A program made the translations under genes and the position numbers. Positions 9,848 through 17,753 of a DNA stretch of 64,000 nt are shown one piece after another. The number at the start of each line of letters is the position of its first letter. Positions within the stretch are counted from its first letter, which is position 1. The stretch covers positions 1,732,501-1,796,500 of the forward strand of contig JACKEV010000006.1 of NCBI GenBank assembly GCA_020632795.1. Direction: 5' to 3'. The notes under the pieces were generated by a model that did no database searches, was not told the DNA's origin, and worked only from the letters and a program-made list of their open reading frames with translations. The stretch comes from Alphaproteobacteria bacterium. GTDB taxonomy: Bacteria > Myxococcota_A > UBA796 > CAJQPC01.

Positions 9848-10976
9848 AGTCCGCGCTCAGGTCGGCGATGTCCTCGATGCCCACCGAGACCCGGATCAGC
9901 GCGTCCGAGATGCCCTGGCGCGCCCGCTCCTCGGGGGAGAGGCCCATGTGGGTGGTCGCCGCCGGGCGGGTCACCAGGGTCTCGACCCCGCCGAGGCTCA
10001 GGGCGCGCACCGCCAGCCGAAGCCGCGTCACGAAGCGCGCCGCCGCCTCTGCGCTGTGGGTCTCGAAGGACAACATCGCCCCGAACCCCGTGAAGCTCGC
10101 CTTCGCCCGCTCGTGGTGGGGAGAGGCCTCCAGGCCCGGGTGGTGAACCCGGCGCACGGCGGGGTGGCCCTCCAGCAGCCGGGCCAGGGCCAGGGCGTTG
10201 GCCCCCTGCTGCCGCACCCGCAGCCCCAGCGTGGACAGCCCCCGCGCCAGCATGTAGCAACCGAACGGGTCCAGGCTGCCCCCCAGCAGGTTGAGCCGCC
10301 CGCGCACCCGCCCCACCAGCGCCTCGGAGCCGGCCACCGCCCCGGCCACCAGGTCCGAGTGCCCGTTGAGGTACTTGGTGGCGCTGTGCAGCACGAGGTC
10401 GTAGCCCGCCGCCAGCGGGCGGAAGACCACCGGGGTGGCGAAGGTCGCGTCGATCATCGCGAGCAGGCCGTGCGCGCGGGCGAACGCGGCGACCGCCTGG
10501 TGGTCGGCCACCTGGATGAGGGGGTTGGTGAGGGCCTCGGTGTAGAACGCCCGCGTGTTCGGGCGCAGCGCCGCCGCCCAGGTCTCCGGGCGGGTGGCGT
10601 CGACGAAGTCCACCGCGCAGCCGAAGCGTGACAGCTCGTGGGCGAAGAACTTGAAGGTGCCCGAGTAGAGCGTGTCCTGGGCGATGAGGTGGCCGCCCTC
10701 GCCCAGGGCCTCCAGGGTGGCCGTGGTGATCGCCGCCATGCCGCTGGCCGTGATCAGCCCAGCCTCCGCGCCCTCCAGGGCCGCGACCCGAGCCGCTGCG
10801 GCGAGCTGGGTGGGGGTGTTGTTGAGCCGCGGGTAGCGCAGGTCGTCATAGGAGCCGGCGTCCCCCGGATCGTAGGACGACGACAGGTACAGCGGGATCG
10901 CCACCGCGCCCCCGGGGCGAGGCGAGGGCATGCCAGCGTGAACAGCGAGGGTGTCGAGGCGGGACGCGGGGTCCAT
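9822..10976 (-). CDS. Trans-sulfuration (Cys/Met metabolism) PLP enzyme
   Basis: 384 residues. Signatures of the cystathionine gamma-synthase/beta-lyase/methionine gamma-lyase family: LDTLAVHAG at the N-terminus, an RYPRLNNTPTQ segment, ALEGAEAGLITASGMAAI, and PLP-binding HSATKYLNGHSD with Lys201. It handles sulfur amino-acid side chains (gamma-replacement or beta/gamma-elimination); sequence alone does not choose between synthase and lyase. The ATG at 10976 has AGGAG upstream; a longer reading to 11033 would run through the divergent promoter. It is divergently paired with a MocR-type regulator 73 bases away, a usual arrangement for regulator and target. Its 3' end overlaps the kinase gene by 26 bases. 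Confidence 0.9.
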   Translation of the reverse strand: MDPASRLDTLAVHAGMPSPRPGGAVAIPLYLSSSYDPGDAGSYDDLRYPRLNNTPTQLAAAARVAALEGAEAGLITASGMAAITTATLEALGEGGHLIAQDTLYSGTFKFFAHELSRFGCAVDFVDATRPETWAAALRPNTRAFYTEALTNPLIQVADHQAVAAFARAHGLLAMIDATFATPVVFRPLAAGYDLVLHSATKYLNGHSDLVAGAVAGSEALVGRVRGRLNLLGGSLDPFGCYMLARGLSTLGLRVRQQGANALALARLLEGHPAVRRVHHPGLEASPHHERAKASFTGFGAMLSFETHSAEAAARFVTRLRLAVRALSLGGVETLVTRPAATTHMGLSPEERARQGISDALIRVSVGIEDIADLSADFTQALEGL

Positions 10977-11049
10977 GGGGCAGCTCCTGGGTACAATGCG
11001 CCCACACAATATCGATACAATCTGGCAGATCAAGCGCTACATTGTCCCC
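10977..11049. promoter_or_regulatory. Divergent control region with TACAAT direct repeats
   Basis: This 73-base gap separates the PLP-enzyme start from the MocR-type regulator start and is clearly AT-richer than its surroundings. TACAAT occurs at 10992-10997 and again at 11016-11021 (24-base period, about two helix turns), with ACACAAT at 11004-11010 between them and the inverted form ACATTGT at 11039-11045. MocR/PdxR-type regulators are known to bind direct repeats combined with an inverted copy, so these boxes are candidate operators. TACAAT could also serve as a -10 hexamer. Function is inferred, not shown. Confidence 0.5.
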
Positions 11050-12429
11050 GTGACAAAGTTCCCGACAGACAACCGCCCCAAGTACGTCGCCATCGCCGAG
11101 GGCCTGGCGGCGGACATCCGCGCCGGGCGCCTCCCGCCGGGGGGCCGCCTGCCGACCCAGCGGGCCCTGGCCGACGAGGTGGGCGTCACCGTGGGCACCG
11201 TCACCCGGGCCTACGCCCTGCTTCGCCAGCAGGGGCTCATCGTCGGCGAGGTCGGCCGCGGCACCTTCGTGCGTCCGGTGCACCGCGGGGGCGCCTCCAG
11301 CGACATCCCCTCCCCCACCGACCACGTCGCCCTCGACCTCTCGGTGAACACCCCCACCCTGACGCCGCTCCATGGGTCGCTGCGTGCGGCCCTGGAGGCC
11401 CTGCCCGCCGCCGCCAGCCTGGACGCCCTGCTCCAGTACCCGGGCGAGGCCACCATGACCGGACATCGGCGGCTCCTGGCGCGGTGGATCCAGCACGCCG
11501 CCGGCCTGGAGACCTCGGCCGAGCAGGTCGTGCTCACCCTGGGGGCCCAGCACGCCATGCTCGTGGCCCTCTCCACGCTGGCCGAGCCGGGTCAACGGAT
11601 CGCTTGCCCTGAGCTGGTCTTCCCCGGGCTCAAGGCCCTGGCGCGCTACCTGCGCCTGCGCCTCCACCCCGTCGCCCTGGACGAGCAGGGGCTCTCCATC
11701 GACAGCCTGGAGGAGGCCGTCCGCGCCGGCGCGCGGGTGCTGTACTGCACCCCCACCCTCCAGAACCCCACCGGCCTGACCTGGACCGCCCGGCGGCGGG
11801 CTGAGGTCGTCGCGCTGGCCCGCGAGCGCGACCTCACCGTCATCGAGGACGACACCTACGGCTTCCTGTGCGACCCGCCGCCCCGCGCGCTCTGCGCCGA
11901 TCTGCCCGAGCAGGGCGTCCACCTGTCCAGCCTCTCCAAGGTCCTGGCCCCGGGCCTGCGGGTGGGCGCCATCCGGGCCCCCGCTCGCGCGGTCGAGGCG
12001 CTGCGCGCGACGGTGATGACCACCACGTTGACGCCCTCCACGGTCACCCTGAACCTGGCGGCCGGGCTGCTGGCGCCGGGTCCGCTGGCCCGGACGCTGG
12101 CCCTCCGGCGGGCCGAGCAGGCCGAGCGAAGCGCGCTCGCCCGAGCGGCCCTCGGCCCCTGGATCCCCTCCAACGCCGATCCCCGCTCCCCGCATCTCTG
12201 GCTGCCCCTGCCCGAGCCCTGGCGCGCCGCCGAGCTGTGCGCCCACGCGGCCGAGCGCGGCGTCCGGGTGGCCTCCCCTGAGCCCTTCACCGTCGGGCAG
12301 CGCGCCGCACCCCAGGCCGTGCGGATCAGCCTGTGCGCGGCGCCGACCGTGCAGGCCCTCGCCGACGCCCTCGACCTGCTGCGCGGCCTGCTTCGCAACC
12401 CCCCCGGCCCATCCCGGCTGCGGATCTGA
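11050..12429 (+). CDS. MocR-type GntR regulator with aminotransferase domain
   Basis: 459 residues from the GTG at 11050 (VTKFPTDNRPK); the frame opens earlier but only inside the divergent promoter. Residues about 8-76 are a GntR winged helix (IAEGLAADIRAG, LPTQRALADEVGV, GTVTRAYALLRQQG, GRGTFV). The rest is a fold-type I aminotransferase-like domain with QNPTGLTW, EDDTYGF and PLP-binding SLSKVLAPG (Lys297). MocR proteins use PLP as ligand sensor and usually control a neighbouring PLP or amino-acid gene; the divergent trans-sulfuration enzyme is the likely target. The gene abuts the next convergent gene: its TGA and the opposite TGA form TGATCA. Confidence 0.92.
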   Translation: MTKFPTDNRPKYVAIAEGLAADIRAGRLPPGGRLPTQRALADEVGVTVGTVTRAYALLRQQGLIVGEVGRGTFVRPVHRGGASSDIPSPTDHVALDLSVNTPTLTPLHGSLRAALEALPAAASLDALLQYPGEATMTGHRRLLARWIQHAAGLETSAEQVVLTLGAQHAMLVALSTLAEPGQRIACPELVFPGLKALARYLRLRLHPVALDEQGLSIDSLEEAVRAGARVLYCTPTLQNPTGLTWTARRRAEVVALARERDLTVIEDDTYGFLCDPPPRALCADLPEQGVHLSSLSKVLAPGLRVGAIRAPARAVEALRATVMTTTLTPSTVTLNLAAGLLAPGPLARTLALRRAEQAERSALARAALGPWIPSNADPRSPHLWLPLPEPWRAAELCAHAAERGVRVASPEPFTVGQRAAPQAVRISLCAAPTVQALADALDLLRGLLRNPPGPSRLRI

Positions 12430-13059
12430 TCAGAAGATCACGATCCCGCACCAGATCAGCATCAGGACGAGCTGGAACGCCGCCCCGAGCACGAACGCGC
12501 CCGTGCGGGAGCGCACGAAGCTGGCCAGCATCATGCCCCACAGCGCGCCCTCCAGCAGGTTGAACGCCGCGAAGGTCATCACCATCGTCGAGCTCATCAT
12601 GTCGAAGTGCATGAGCCCGGGGATGAGGTTGTGCAGCACCAGCCAGGTGCCGAAGCCGCCCGCCGTGGCCGCGATCACCGGGTCGCGGGGGGCGTTGGCC
12701 AGGTCGCGGGGGATGCGGACCTCGGGCCGGACCACCCGGAGCACACCGACGGTCAGCAGCGCCATGACGGCCAGGGACAGCGCCGAGGAGCCCAGGTTGC
12801 GCAGCAGCCCGGGGTAGAGCCCGAAGACCTCGGCGCCGAAGGGCAGCGCCACGTAGCAGGTGCCGAAGATCACGGCGGTCCAGCCGGCGACGGCCCGGCG
12901 CAGCTCCTGCGGGCGGGGCACGATCCAGGACTGGCCGTCGGCCACGAGGGTGTTGGTGCCGTCGGCTGCGGCGTCCAGGCGGTCGCGCAGCGTCTCGCCG
13001 CGACGGATGGCGTCGCGGAGGACGGTCAGCTCGGTGGAGGTGCTGGGAGATGCGGCCAT
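12430..13059 (-). CDS. Five-helix integral membrane protein, unknown function
   Basis: 209 residues from the ATG at 13059 (AGAAGG upstream). A soluble N-terminal ~55 residues is followed by about five hydrophobic segments: AGWTAVIFGTCYVALPFG (about 58-75), LSLAVMALLTVGVL (about 93-106), a third near 130-148 containing GTWLVLHNLIPG, a fourth near 155-175 and a fifth at the very end (VLMLIWCGIVIF). I recognise no family. It sits downstream of agpS on the same strand with a 112-base gap and is probably transcribed separately. An inner-membrane location is inferred. Confidence 0.7.
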   Translation of the reverse strand: MAASPSTSTELTVLRDAIRRGETLRDRLDAAADGTNTLVADGQSWIVPRPQELRRAVAGWTAVIFGTCYVALPFGAEVFGLYPGLLRNLGSSALSLAVMALLTVGVLRVVRPEVRIPRDLANAPRDPVIAATAGGFGTWLVLHNLIPGLMHFDMMSSTMVMTFAAFNLLEGALWGMMLASFVRSRTGAFVLGAAFQLVLMLIWCGIVIF

Positions 13060-13171
13060 GGAACCCTTCTGAGGACAAGCATAGCTGCCGGTGCGGCCAT
13101 CTGCAGGGACCGGACACCGCTTGAGGGCACCCGGTTCCTGTTCCCCATACGCGCGAGGGGGCCGGGCCCTT

Positions 13172-14788
13172 TCACCCCTCCCCGTCAAACAGCACGCCGG
13201 GGTTCAGGATCCCCGCCGGATCGAGCTGATGTTTGACGGCGCGCAGCACCGCGCCCATCGGCTGGGGGCGCTCCTTCGCGTAGCCCGCCCGGTGGGTGCG
13301 GCCGACGGCGTGGTGGTGGGTGATCGTGCCGCCGCCCGCCAGGATGGCCTCGGTGGCGGCGGCCTTGATGGCGGCCCACTGGGCGGCCCGCTCCCCAGGG
13401 CGGCCCGGTGCGATGAAGGTGTAGTAGGGCGCGGGCCCGTCGGGGTAGACGTGGGTGAACCGGGTGGTCAGCAGGCCCTTGCCGCAGGCGGCCTTCATCG
13501 CGCCCCGGGTGGCCTTGACGACGGCCTCGTGCAGATCCGGGAAGCGGTCCCAGGTGCAGGCGGTCTCGAAGGTGTCCGCCACCAGATCCAGGCTGACCAG
13601 GGCGCCGAACAGGTAGGGTGTGTCGATGAACGCCTGGCGCCAGCTCCCGGCGGCGCCGCCCCGGTCGCGCTCGCCCTCGCGGTGGCGCGGCCCGTCCTTG
13701 ATGGTCCCCCCCGCGTCGCGGCCGACGCGCAGCGCCTCCTCCAACAGAGGCACCTGCGGGTGGTCCGCCGACTCGAAGCCGAGCAGCAGCAGGGCGTCCC
13801 CGTCGAAGGACACCGCGTGCAGGCGGGCCTCCCGGGGGTCGAGGACCCGGCAGTTCGAGGGGTGCAGGCCCGCCTGGACCACCCGCCGCGCGGCGTCCGC
13901 CGCCGCCATGAGGTCGGGGAAGGACAGGGTCACCGAGGAGCGGAACACCGGGCGGGGCCGCACCCGCATCCAGGCCTCGGTGATGACCCCGAAGGCGCCC
14001 TCGCTGCCCAGGACGAGGCGATCGGGGTCCGGGCCGGCCCCCGAGCCGGGCAGCCGGCGGCTCTGCCACACCCCGGCCGGGGTGACCATGCGCACCGCCT
14101 GCACCAGATCGTCGATGTGGGTGTAGAGGGTCGCGAAGTGCCCGCCCGCCCGGGTGGCGATCCAGCCGCCCAGGGTGGAGAACTCGAAGGACTGGGGGTA
14201 GTGACGCAAAGTCAGGCCGTGCTCGGCGAGCTGGGCCTCCAGCACGGGGCCGGTGGCGCCCGCCTGGATGCAGGCCGAGAGGCTGGCGCGGTCGACGCTC
14301 AGCACCCGGTGCAGCCCGCGCATGTCCAGGCACATCACCCCGGTGAAGCCGGCGCCGTCGCACTCCACCCCGCGCACCACGCTGGTGCCGCCGCCGTAGG
14401 GCACCACCGCCACCCCGGCGGCCTGGGCCCAGCGCAGGGCGTCGACGACCTCGGCCTCGGTGCGCGGCAGGCACACCAGATCGGGTGCGGCGGCGAAGTC
14501 CCCCAGGAAGCCCCGGAGCATGTCGGGGAACGACCGCCCGTAGCAGCGCTGGGCGCGCGCGGCGGGCGCCTCGGTGCAGATGTCGGCGAGCACCGCCGGC
14601 ACCGGCACCCGCGGCGACGGCAGGTGGGCGTTCTCCAGCGCCACGGGCTCCCGCACGGGCAGGTGCTCCAGGCCGAGGAACAGGGTGAGCTGCTGCGCGA
14701 GGGCCTCGCGCGCGGCGCGGTCGGGGAAGCGGTCGGCGTAGCCCCAGGCCCAGTGGCTCAAGGGGCGGCCGGTGTCGGGGGTGGTCAT
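13172..14788 (-). CDS. agpS: Alkyl-dihydroxyacetonephosphate synthase
   Basis: 538 residues, FAD-linked oxidase superfamily. It swaps the acyl group of acyl-DHAP for a fatty alcohol, making the ether bond of ether lipids. Seen: FAD segment PYGGGTSVVRGVE (about 128-140), the AGPS hallmark HYPQSFEFSTLGGW, then TRAGGHFATLYTHIDD, GSEGAFGVITE, TTRFTHVYPDG with YYTFIAPG, and the catalytic triple His in ITHHHAVGRTH (about 488-498). Bacterial AGPS is characteristic of myxobacteria, where ether lipids act in development. It follows the SWIM/SNF2 gene by 19 bases on the same strand, so the two are probably co-transcribed. Related glycolate oxidase/D-lactate dehydrogenase flavoproteins lack the HHH segment. 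Confidence 0.92.
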   Translation of the reverse strand: MTTPDTGRPLSHWAWGYADRFPDRAAREALAQQLTLFLGLEHLPVREPVALENAHLPSPRVPVPAVLADICTEAPAARAQRCYGRSFPDMLRGFLGDFAAAPDLVCLPRTEAEVVDALRWAQAAGVAVVPYGGGTSVVRGVECDGAGFTGVMCLDMRGLHRVLSVDRASLSACIQAGATGPVLEAQLAEHGLTLRHYPQSFEFSTLGGWIATRAGGHFATLYTHIDDLVQAVRMVTPAGVWQSRRLPGSGAGPDPDRLVLGSEGAFGVITEAWMRVRPRPVFRSSVTLSFPDLMAAADAARRVVQAGLHPSNCRVLDPREARLHAVSFDGDALLLLGFESADHPQVPLLEEALRVGRDAGGTIKDGPRHREGERDRGGAAGSWRQAFIDTPYLFGALVSLDLVADTFETACTWDRFPDLHEAVVKATRGAMKAACGKGLLTTRFTHVYPDGPAPYYTFIAPGRPGERAAQWAAIKAAATEAILAGGGTITHHHAVGRTHRAGYAKERPQPMGAVLRAVKHQLDPAGILNPGVLFDGEG

Positions 14789-14807
14789 GCCGGCGAGGCT
14801 ACCACCG

Positions 14808-17663
14808 TCACGCGAACAGGCCGAGCAGGTCCTCGCGGCTGAGGCCCTGCAGGAACGCGGCGTCGCCCAGGGCGGCCTCGGCCAGCGCCCGCTTGGACTC
14901 CTGGAGGGCCAGGATGCGCTCCTCGACGGTGTCCTCGGCGATCAGGCGCACCGAGAACACCGGCTTGTCCTGGCCGATGCGGTGGGCGCGGTCGGTGGCC
15001 TGCTGCTCCACCGCCGGGTTCCACCACGGGTCGGTGTGGAACACGTAGTCCGCCGCGGTGAGCGTGAGGCCGGTGCCGCCTGCGCGCAGCGAGATGAGGA
15101 AGACCGGCGGGCCGTCGTCGGCCTGGAAGCGGTCGACCACCGCCTGGCGGTCCCGGGTGCTGCCGTCCAGCCGACACCAGGACAGCCCGGCGTCGTCCAG
15201 CCCGGCCTGGATGAGGTCCAGGAAGGAGGTCCACTGGGAGAAGACCAGGGCGCGGTGGCCCTCGGCGGCGATCTCGTCGAGGCGCTGGAGCAGCTCGTCG
15301 AGCTTGCCGCTGGGCTCGCTGGGGTCGCGCCCCGGCAGCAGCCCGGGGTGGCAGGCCGCCTGACGCAGCCGCAGCAGCAGCTCCAGCACCTGGAGGGTGC
15401 GGCCGGCGCCGACCATCGCGGCGACCTCCTCCCGGGCGGCCAGGCGCACGGCCTCGTAGACCTCGCGCTGGCGGTCGGGCAGCGTACACGGCAGCACAAG
15501 GTCGGTGCGCGGCGGCAGGTCCCGGGCCACGTCCTGCTTGCGGCGGCGCAGCACAAAGGGCCGCACCCGGCGCTGGAGGGCCTGGGCCGCCCCGGCGTCG
15601 CCCAGGGCGATGGGCTTGCCGTAGCGGTCCCGGAAGCTCGTGCGCCCCCCCAGGAAGCCCGGCATCAGGAAGTGGAGCTGGGACCACAGCTCGTCGAGCC
15701 GGTTCTCCACCGGGGTGCCGGTCATGGACAGGCGGCGCTCGGTGTCCAGCTGGAAGGCCGCCTGGGCGGTCTGGGACTCGGGGTTCTTGATGGCCTGGGC
15801 CTCGTCGAGCACCACCGCCGCCCAGCGCTCGGCGGAGAGGGCCTCGTCCAGGCGCAGCAGGGCGTAGGAGCTGATGACCAGACGGGCGTCGGGGTCCATC
15901 ACCCGCCGTTGGCCGTGGTAGACGCAGACCGAGAGCCCCGGCAGGAAGCGGCGGGCCTCCGCCGCCCAGCTCCCCAGCACCGAGGTGGGCGCGATGACGA
16001 GGCAGCGGCCCTTGAGCCCGGCGATGGCGCAGAGGGCCTGGAGCGTCTTGCCCAGGCCCATGTCGTCGGCCAGGATGCCGGCGAGGCCCAGGCTCCACAG
16101 GAAGCGGATCCAGCGCACGCCGAGCGCCTGATAGGGGCGCAGGGTGGCGGTGAGGTTCGGGGGCAGCGGGACCTCGGGCAGGCCGTCGAAGCCCTCGATG
16201 AGGGGGCGGAGCCGGTCCAGGTCGGCGGGGGGCGGCTGGTCGAGGGCCTCGGCCAGGGCGGCGGCGGCGGGCAGGGCGTGCCGGGGCAGCCGGCCGTCGC
16301 GGTCGGCGGCGGCGGCGAGGTCGCCGATGAGGTGGCCGTGGCGCTCCAGCAGCGCCAGGGGGATGGGGGCGTAGCCGCCGCCCTCCAGGGCCACGAGGCT
16401 GCGCCCCTCGGCGAAGGCGCGCAGCAGCGCGGCGGCGGAGACCTCGCTCTCCAGGCGGGTGCCGTCTTCCGAGAGGCCGATGAACACGGGCTCGTTGCGG
16501 ACGCGGAAGCGCGCCGCGCTGCCCGCGCGCTGCCCCTGGAAGCGGGGCAGGCGGTCCCGCACGAAGGCGATGGCGTCGGTCTCGGAGAGGGTCCAGTCCC
16601 GGGCGATGGGCAGGCGCAGGCGCTCGGCCTCGTCGCGCAGGGCGCGCTCGGCCTCCAGGTCGCGCAGCGGGACCACGCCGCCGAGGGTGCGCACCCGGTC
16701 GTCTTCGATGCGGGCCACCGGGGGGTCGCCGTAGACCAGATCCAGGCGCACGGCCAGCCCGCCGGCCGAAGGGCGGGTCTCCAGGCGCAGGGCGGGCTTC
16801 ATGGCGCGGCCCTCGGGCAGGCGCTCGGTCTTGACCTTGACCTCCACCCGCTCCCGCAAGCGGGGCAGCAGCTCGGCGACCAGGCGGGGGACCTCGTCGG
16901 GGCTGAACCGCAGGCCCCGGATGAGGGCCTGGCGCTGGTGGGGCTCCAGGCCGCCGTCGGTGTTGGGGCGCAGGGTGTCCCCTACCCTGGCCACGCCCCC
17001 TTCGAAGACCTCGTCGACCTCCTTGGCGCGGTGGAGGCTGACCTTGAAGCCGGGGCCGTCGTCCCGGACCGCCGCCACGGGGCGCACCGGGGTGTCAGAG
17101 GCCTGGACCGGCTGGCCGTCGAGGGTCAGCCGGGCCGAGGCACGTGCCCAGGCGCGGAGCAGGCGGATCCAGCCCGCCGCCGGGATGCGCTCGGTGGCCA
17201 CGTCGAGGACGGCGTCCGCCTCCAGATCGCCCTCCTGGAGCTGGAGGCCGGCCTGACGCCGAACGGGGCCGGTCAGGGGCACCGCGCGGCCGTCGGGCTC
17301 GACGATCTCGCGGCGCACCGCGAGGCCCCGGGGCCCGCGGCGCAGGGCGTAGCGCAGGGTGCGCAGGCCCGCGGGCTTCGGCAGCCCCTGGCCCGCGGCG
17401 CGGGACTGCTTGAGGGAGATGATGGCGGCGGCGGCGTGGGCGCAGGCGCTGCCCTCGCAGTCGCAGGCCCAGTCGCCGTCCTCGGGCCACAGCCAGACCT
17501 TCAGCGGCACGGGCCGCGAGGGACTGCGCACGGTCAGGACGATCTCATCGCCCTCGTCCGAGACGCCGACCACATGGCCCCCGCGGGCGAAGCGAACGCC
17601 CTGGCTCCAGGCGCGCTCCGGGCACCGGGCTCGGATCTCGGTGAACAGGCTGTCGATGGACAT
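14808..17663 (-). CDS. SWIM zinc finger/SNF2 family helicase
   Basis: 951 residues from the ATG at 17663, preceded by GGAGGGACC; the longer open frame upstream is antisense shadow. An N-terminal SWIM finger is visible as Cys67-x-Cys69-x4-Cys74-x-His76. The SNF2/RapA helicase core has DDMGLGKT (about 532-539), DEAQAIKN (about 617), SMTGTPVEN, SQWTSFLD and TDRAHRIGQ (about 887-895), so both RecA lobes are complete. Such proteins are ATP-driven DNA translocases that move or remodel proteins on DNA; in bacteria they are linked to transcription recycling or repair. It precedes agpS in an apparent two-gene unit, with no obvious functional link. Confidence 0.93.
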   Translation of the reverse strand: MSIDSLFTEIRARCPERAWSQGVRFARGGHVVGVSDEGDEIVLTVRSPSRPVPLKVWLWPEDGDWACDCEGSACAHAAAAIISLKQSRAAGQGLPKPAGLRTLRYALRRGPRGLAVRREIVEPDGRAVPLTGPVRRQAGLQLQEGDLEADAVLDVATERIPAAGWIRLLRAWARASARLTLDGQPVQASDTPVRPVAAVRDDGPGFKVSLHRAKEVDEVFEGGVARVGDTLRPNTDGGLEPHQRQALIRGLRFSPDEVPRLVAELLPRLRERVEVKVKTERLPEGRAMKPALRLETRPSAGGLAVRLDLVYGDPPVARIEDDRVRTLGGVVPLRDLEAERALRDEAERLRLPIARDWTLSETDAIAFVRDRLPRFQGQRAGSAARFRVRNEPVFIGLSEDGTRLESEVSAAALLRAFAEGRSLVALEGGGYAPIPLALLERHGHLIGDLAAAADRDGRLPRHALPAAAALAEALDQPPPADLDRLRPLIEGFDGLPEVPLPPNLTATLRPYQALGVRWIRFLWSLGLAGILADDMGLGKTLQALCAIAGLKGRCLVIAPTSVLGSWAAEARRFLPGLSVCVYHGQRRVMDPDARLVISSYALLRLDEALSAERWAAVVLDEAQAIKNPESQTAQAAFQLDTERRLSMTGTPVENRLDELWSQLHFLMPGFLGGRTSFRDRYGKPIALGDAGAAQALQRRVRPFVLRRRKQDVARDLPPRTDLVLPCTLPDRQREVYEAVRLAAREEVAAMVGAGRTLQVLELLLRLRQAACHPGLLPGRDPSEPSGKLDELLQRLDEIAAEGHRALVFSQWTSFLDLIQAGLDDAGLSWCRLDGSTRDRQAVVDRFQADDGPPVFLISLRAGGTGLTLTAADYVFHTDPWWNPAVEQQATDRAHRIGQDKPVFSVRLIAEDTVEERILALQESKRALAEAALGDAAFLQGLSREDLLGLFA

Positions 17664-17699
17664 CGAAGGTCCCTCCGGGCCGTGTCGCAAAGGTGTTGC

Positions 17700-17729
17700 T
17701 TGTGGCGGGCTCGGCCCCTCCCCTATCCT
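17700..17729 (+). promoter_or_regulatory. Candidate sigma-70-type promoter of unknown locus
   Basis: TTGTGG (17700-17705) and TATCCT (17724-17729) are separated by 18 bases, a good fit to -35/-10 spacing. The -10 box continues as TATCCTCG. The same octamer occurs at 20867-20874 upstream of the 1167-residue gene of the same locus. The next gene starts 25 bases downstream with AGGAGGT as ribosome site. Confidence 0.4.
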
Positions 17730-17753
17730 CGTTGCCTGGGACAGGAGGTCAAG

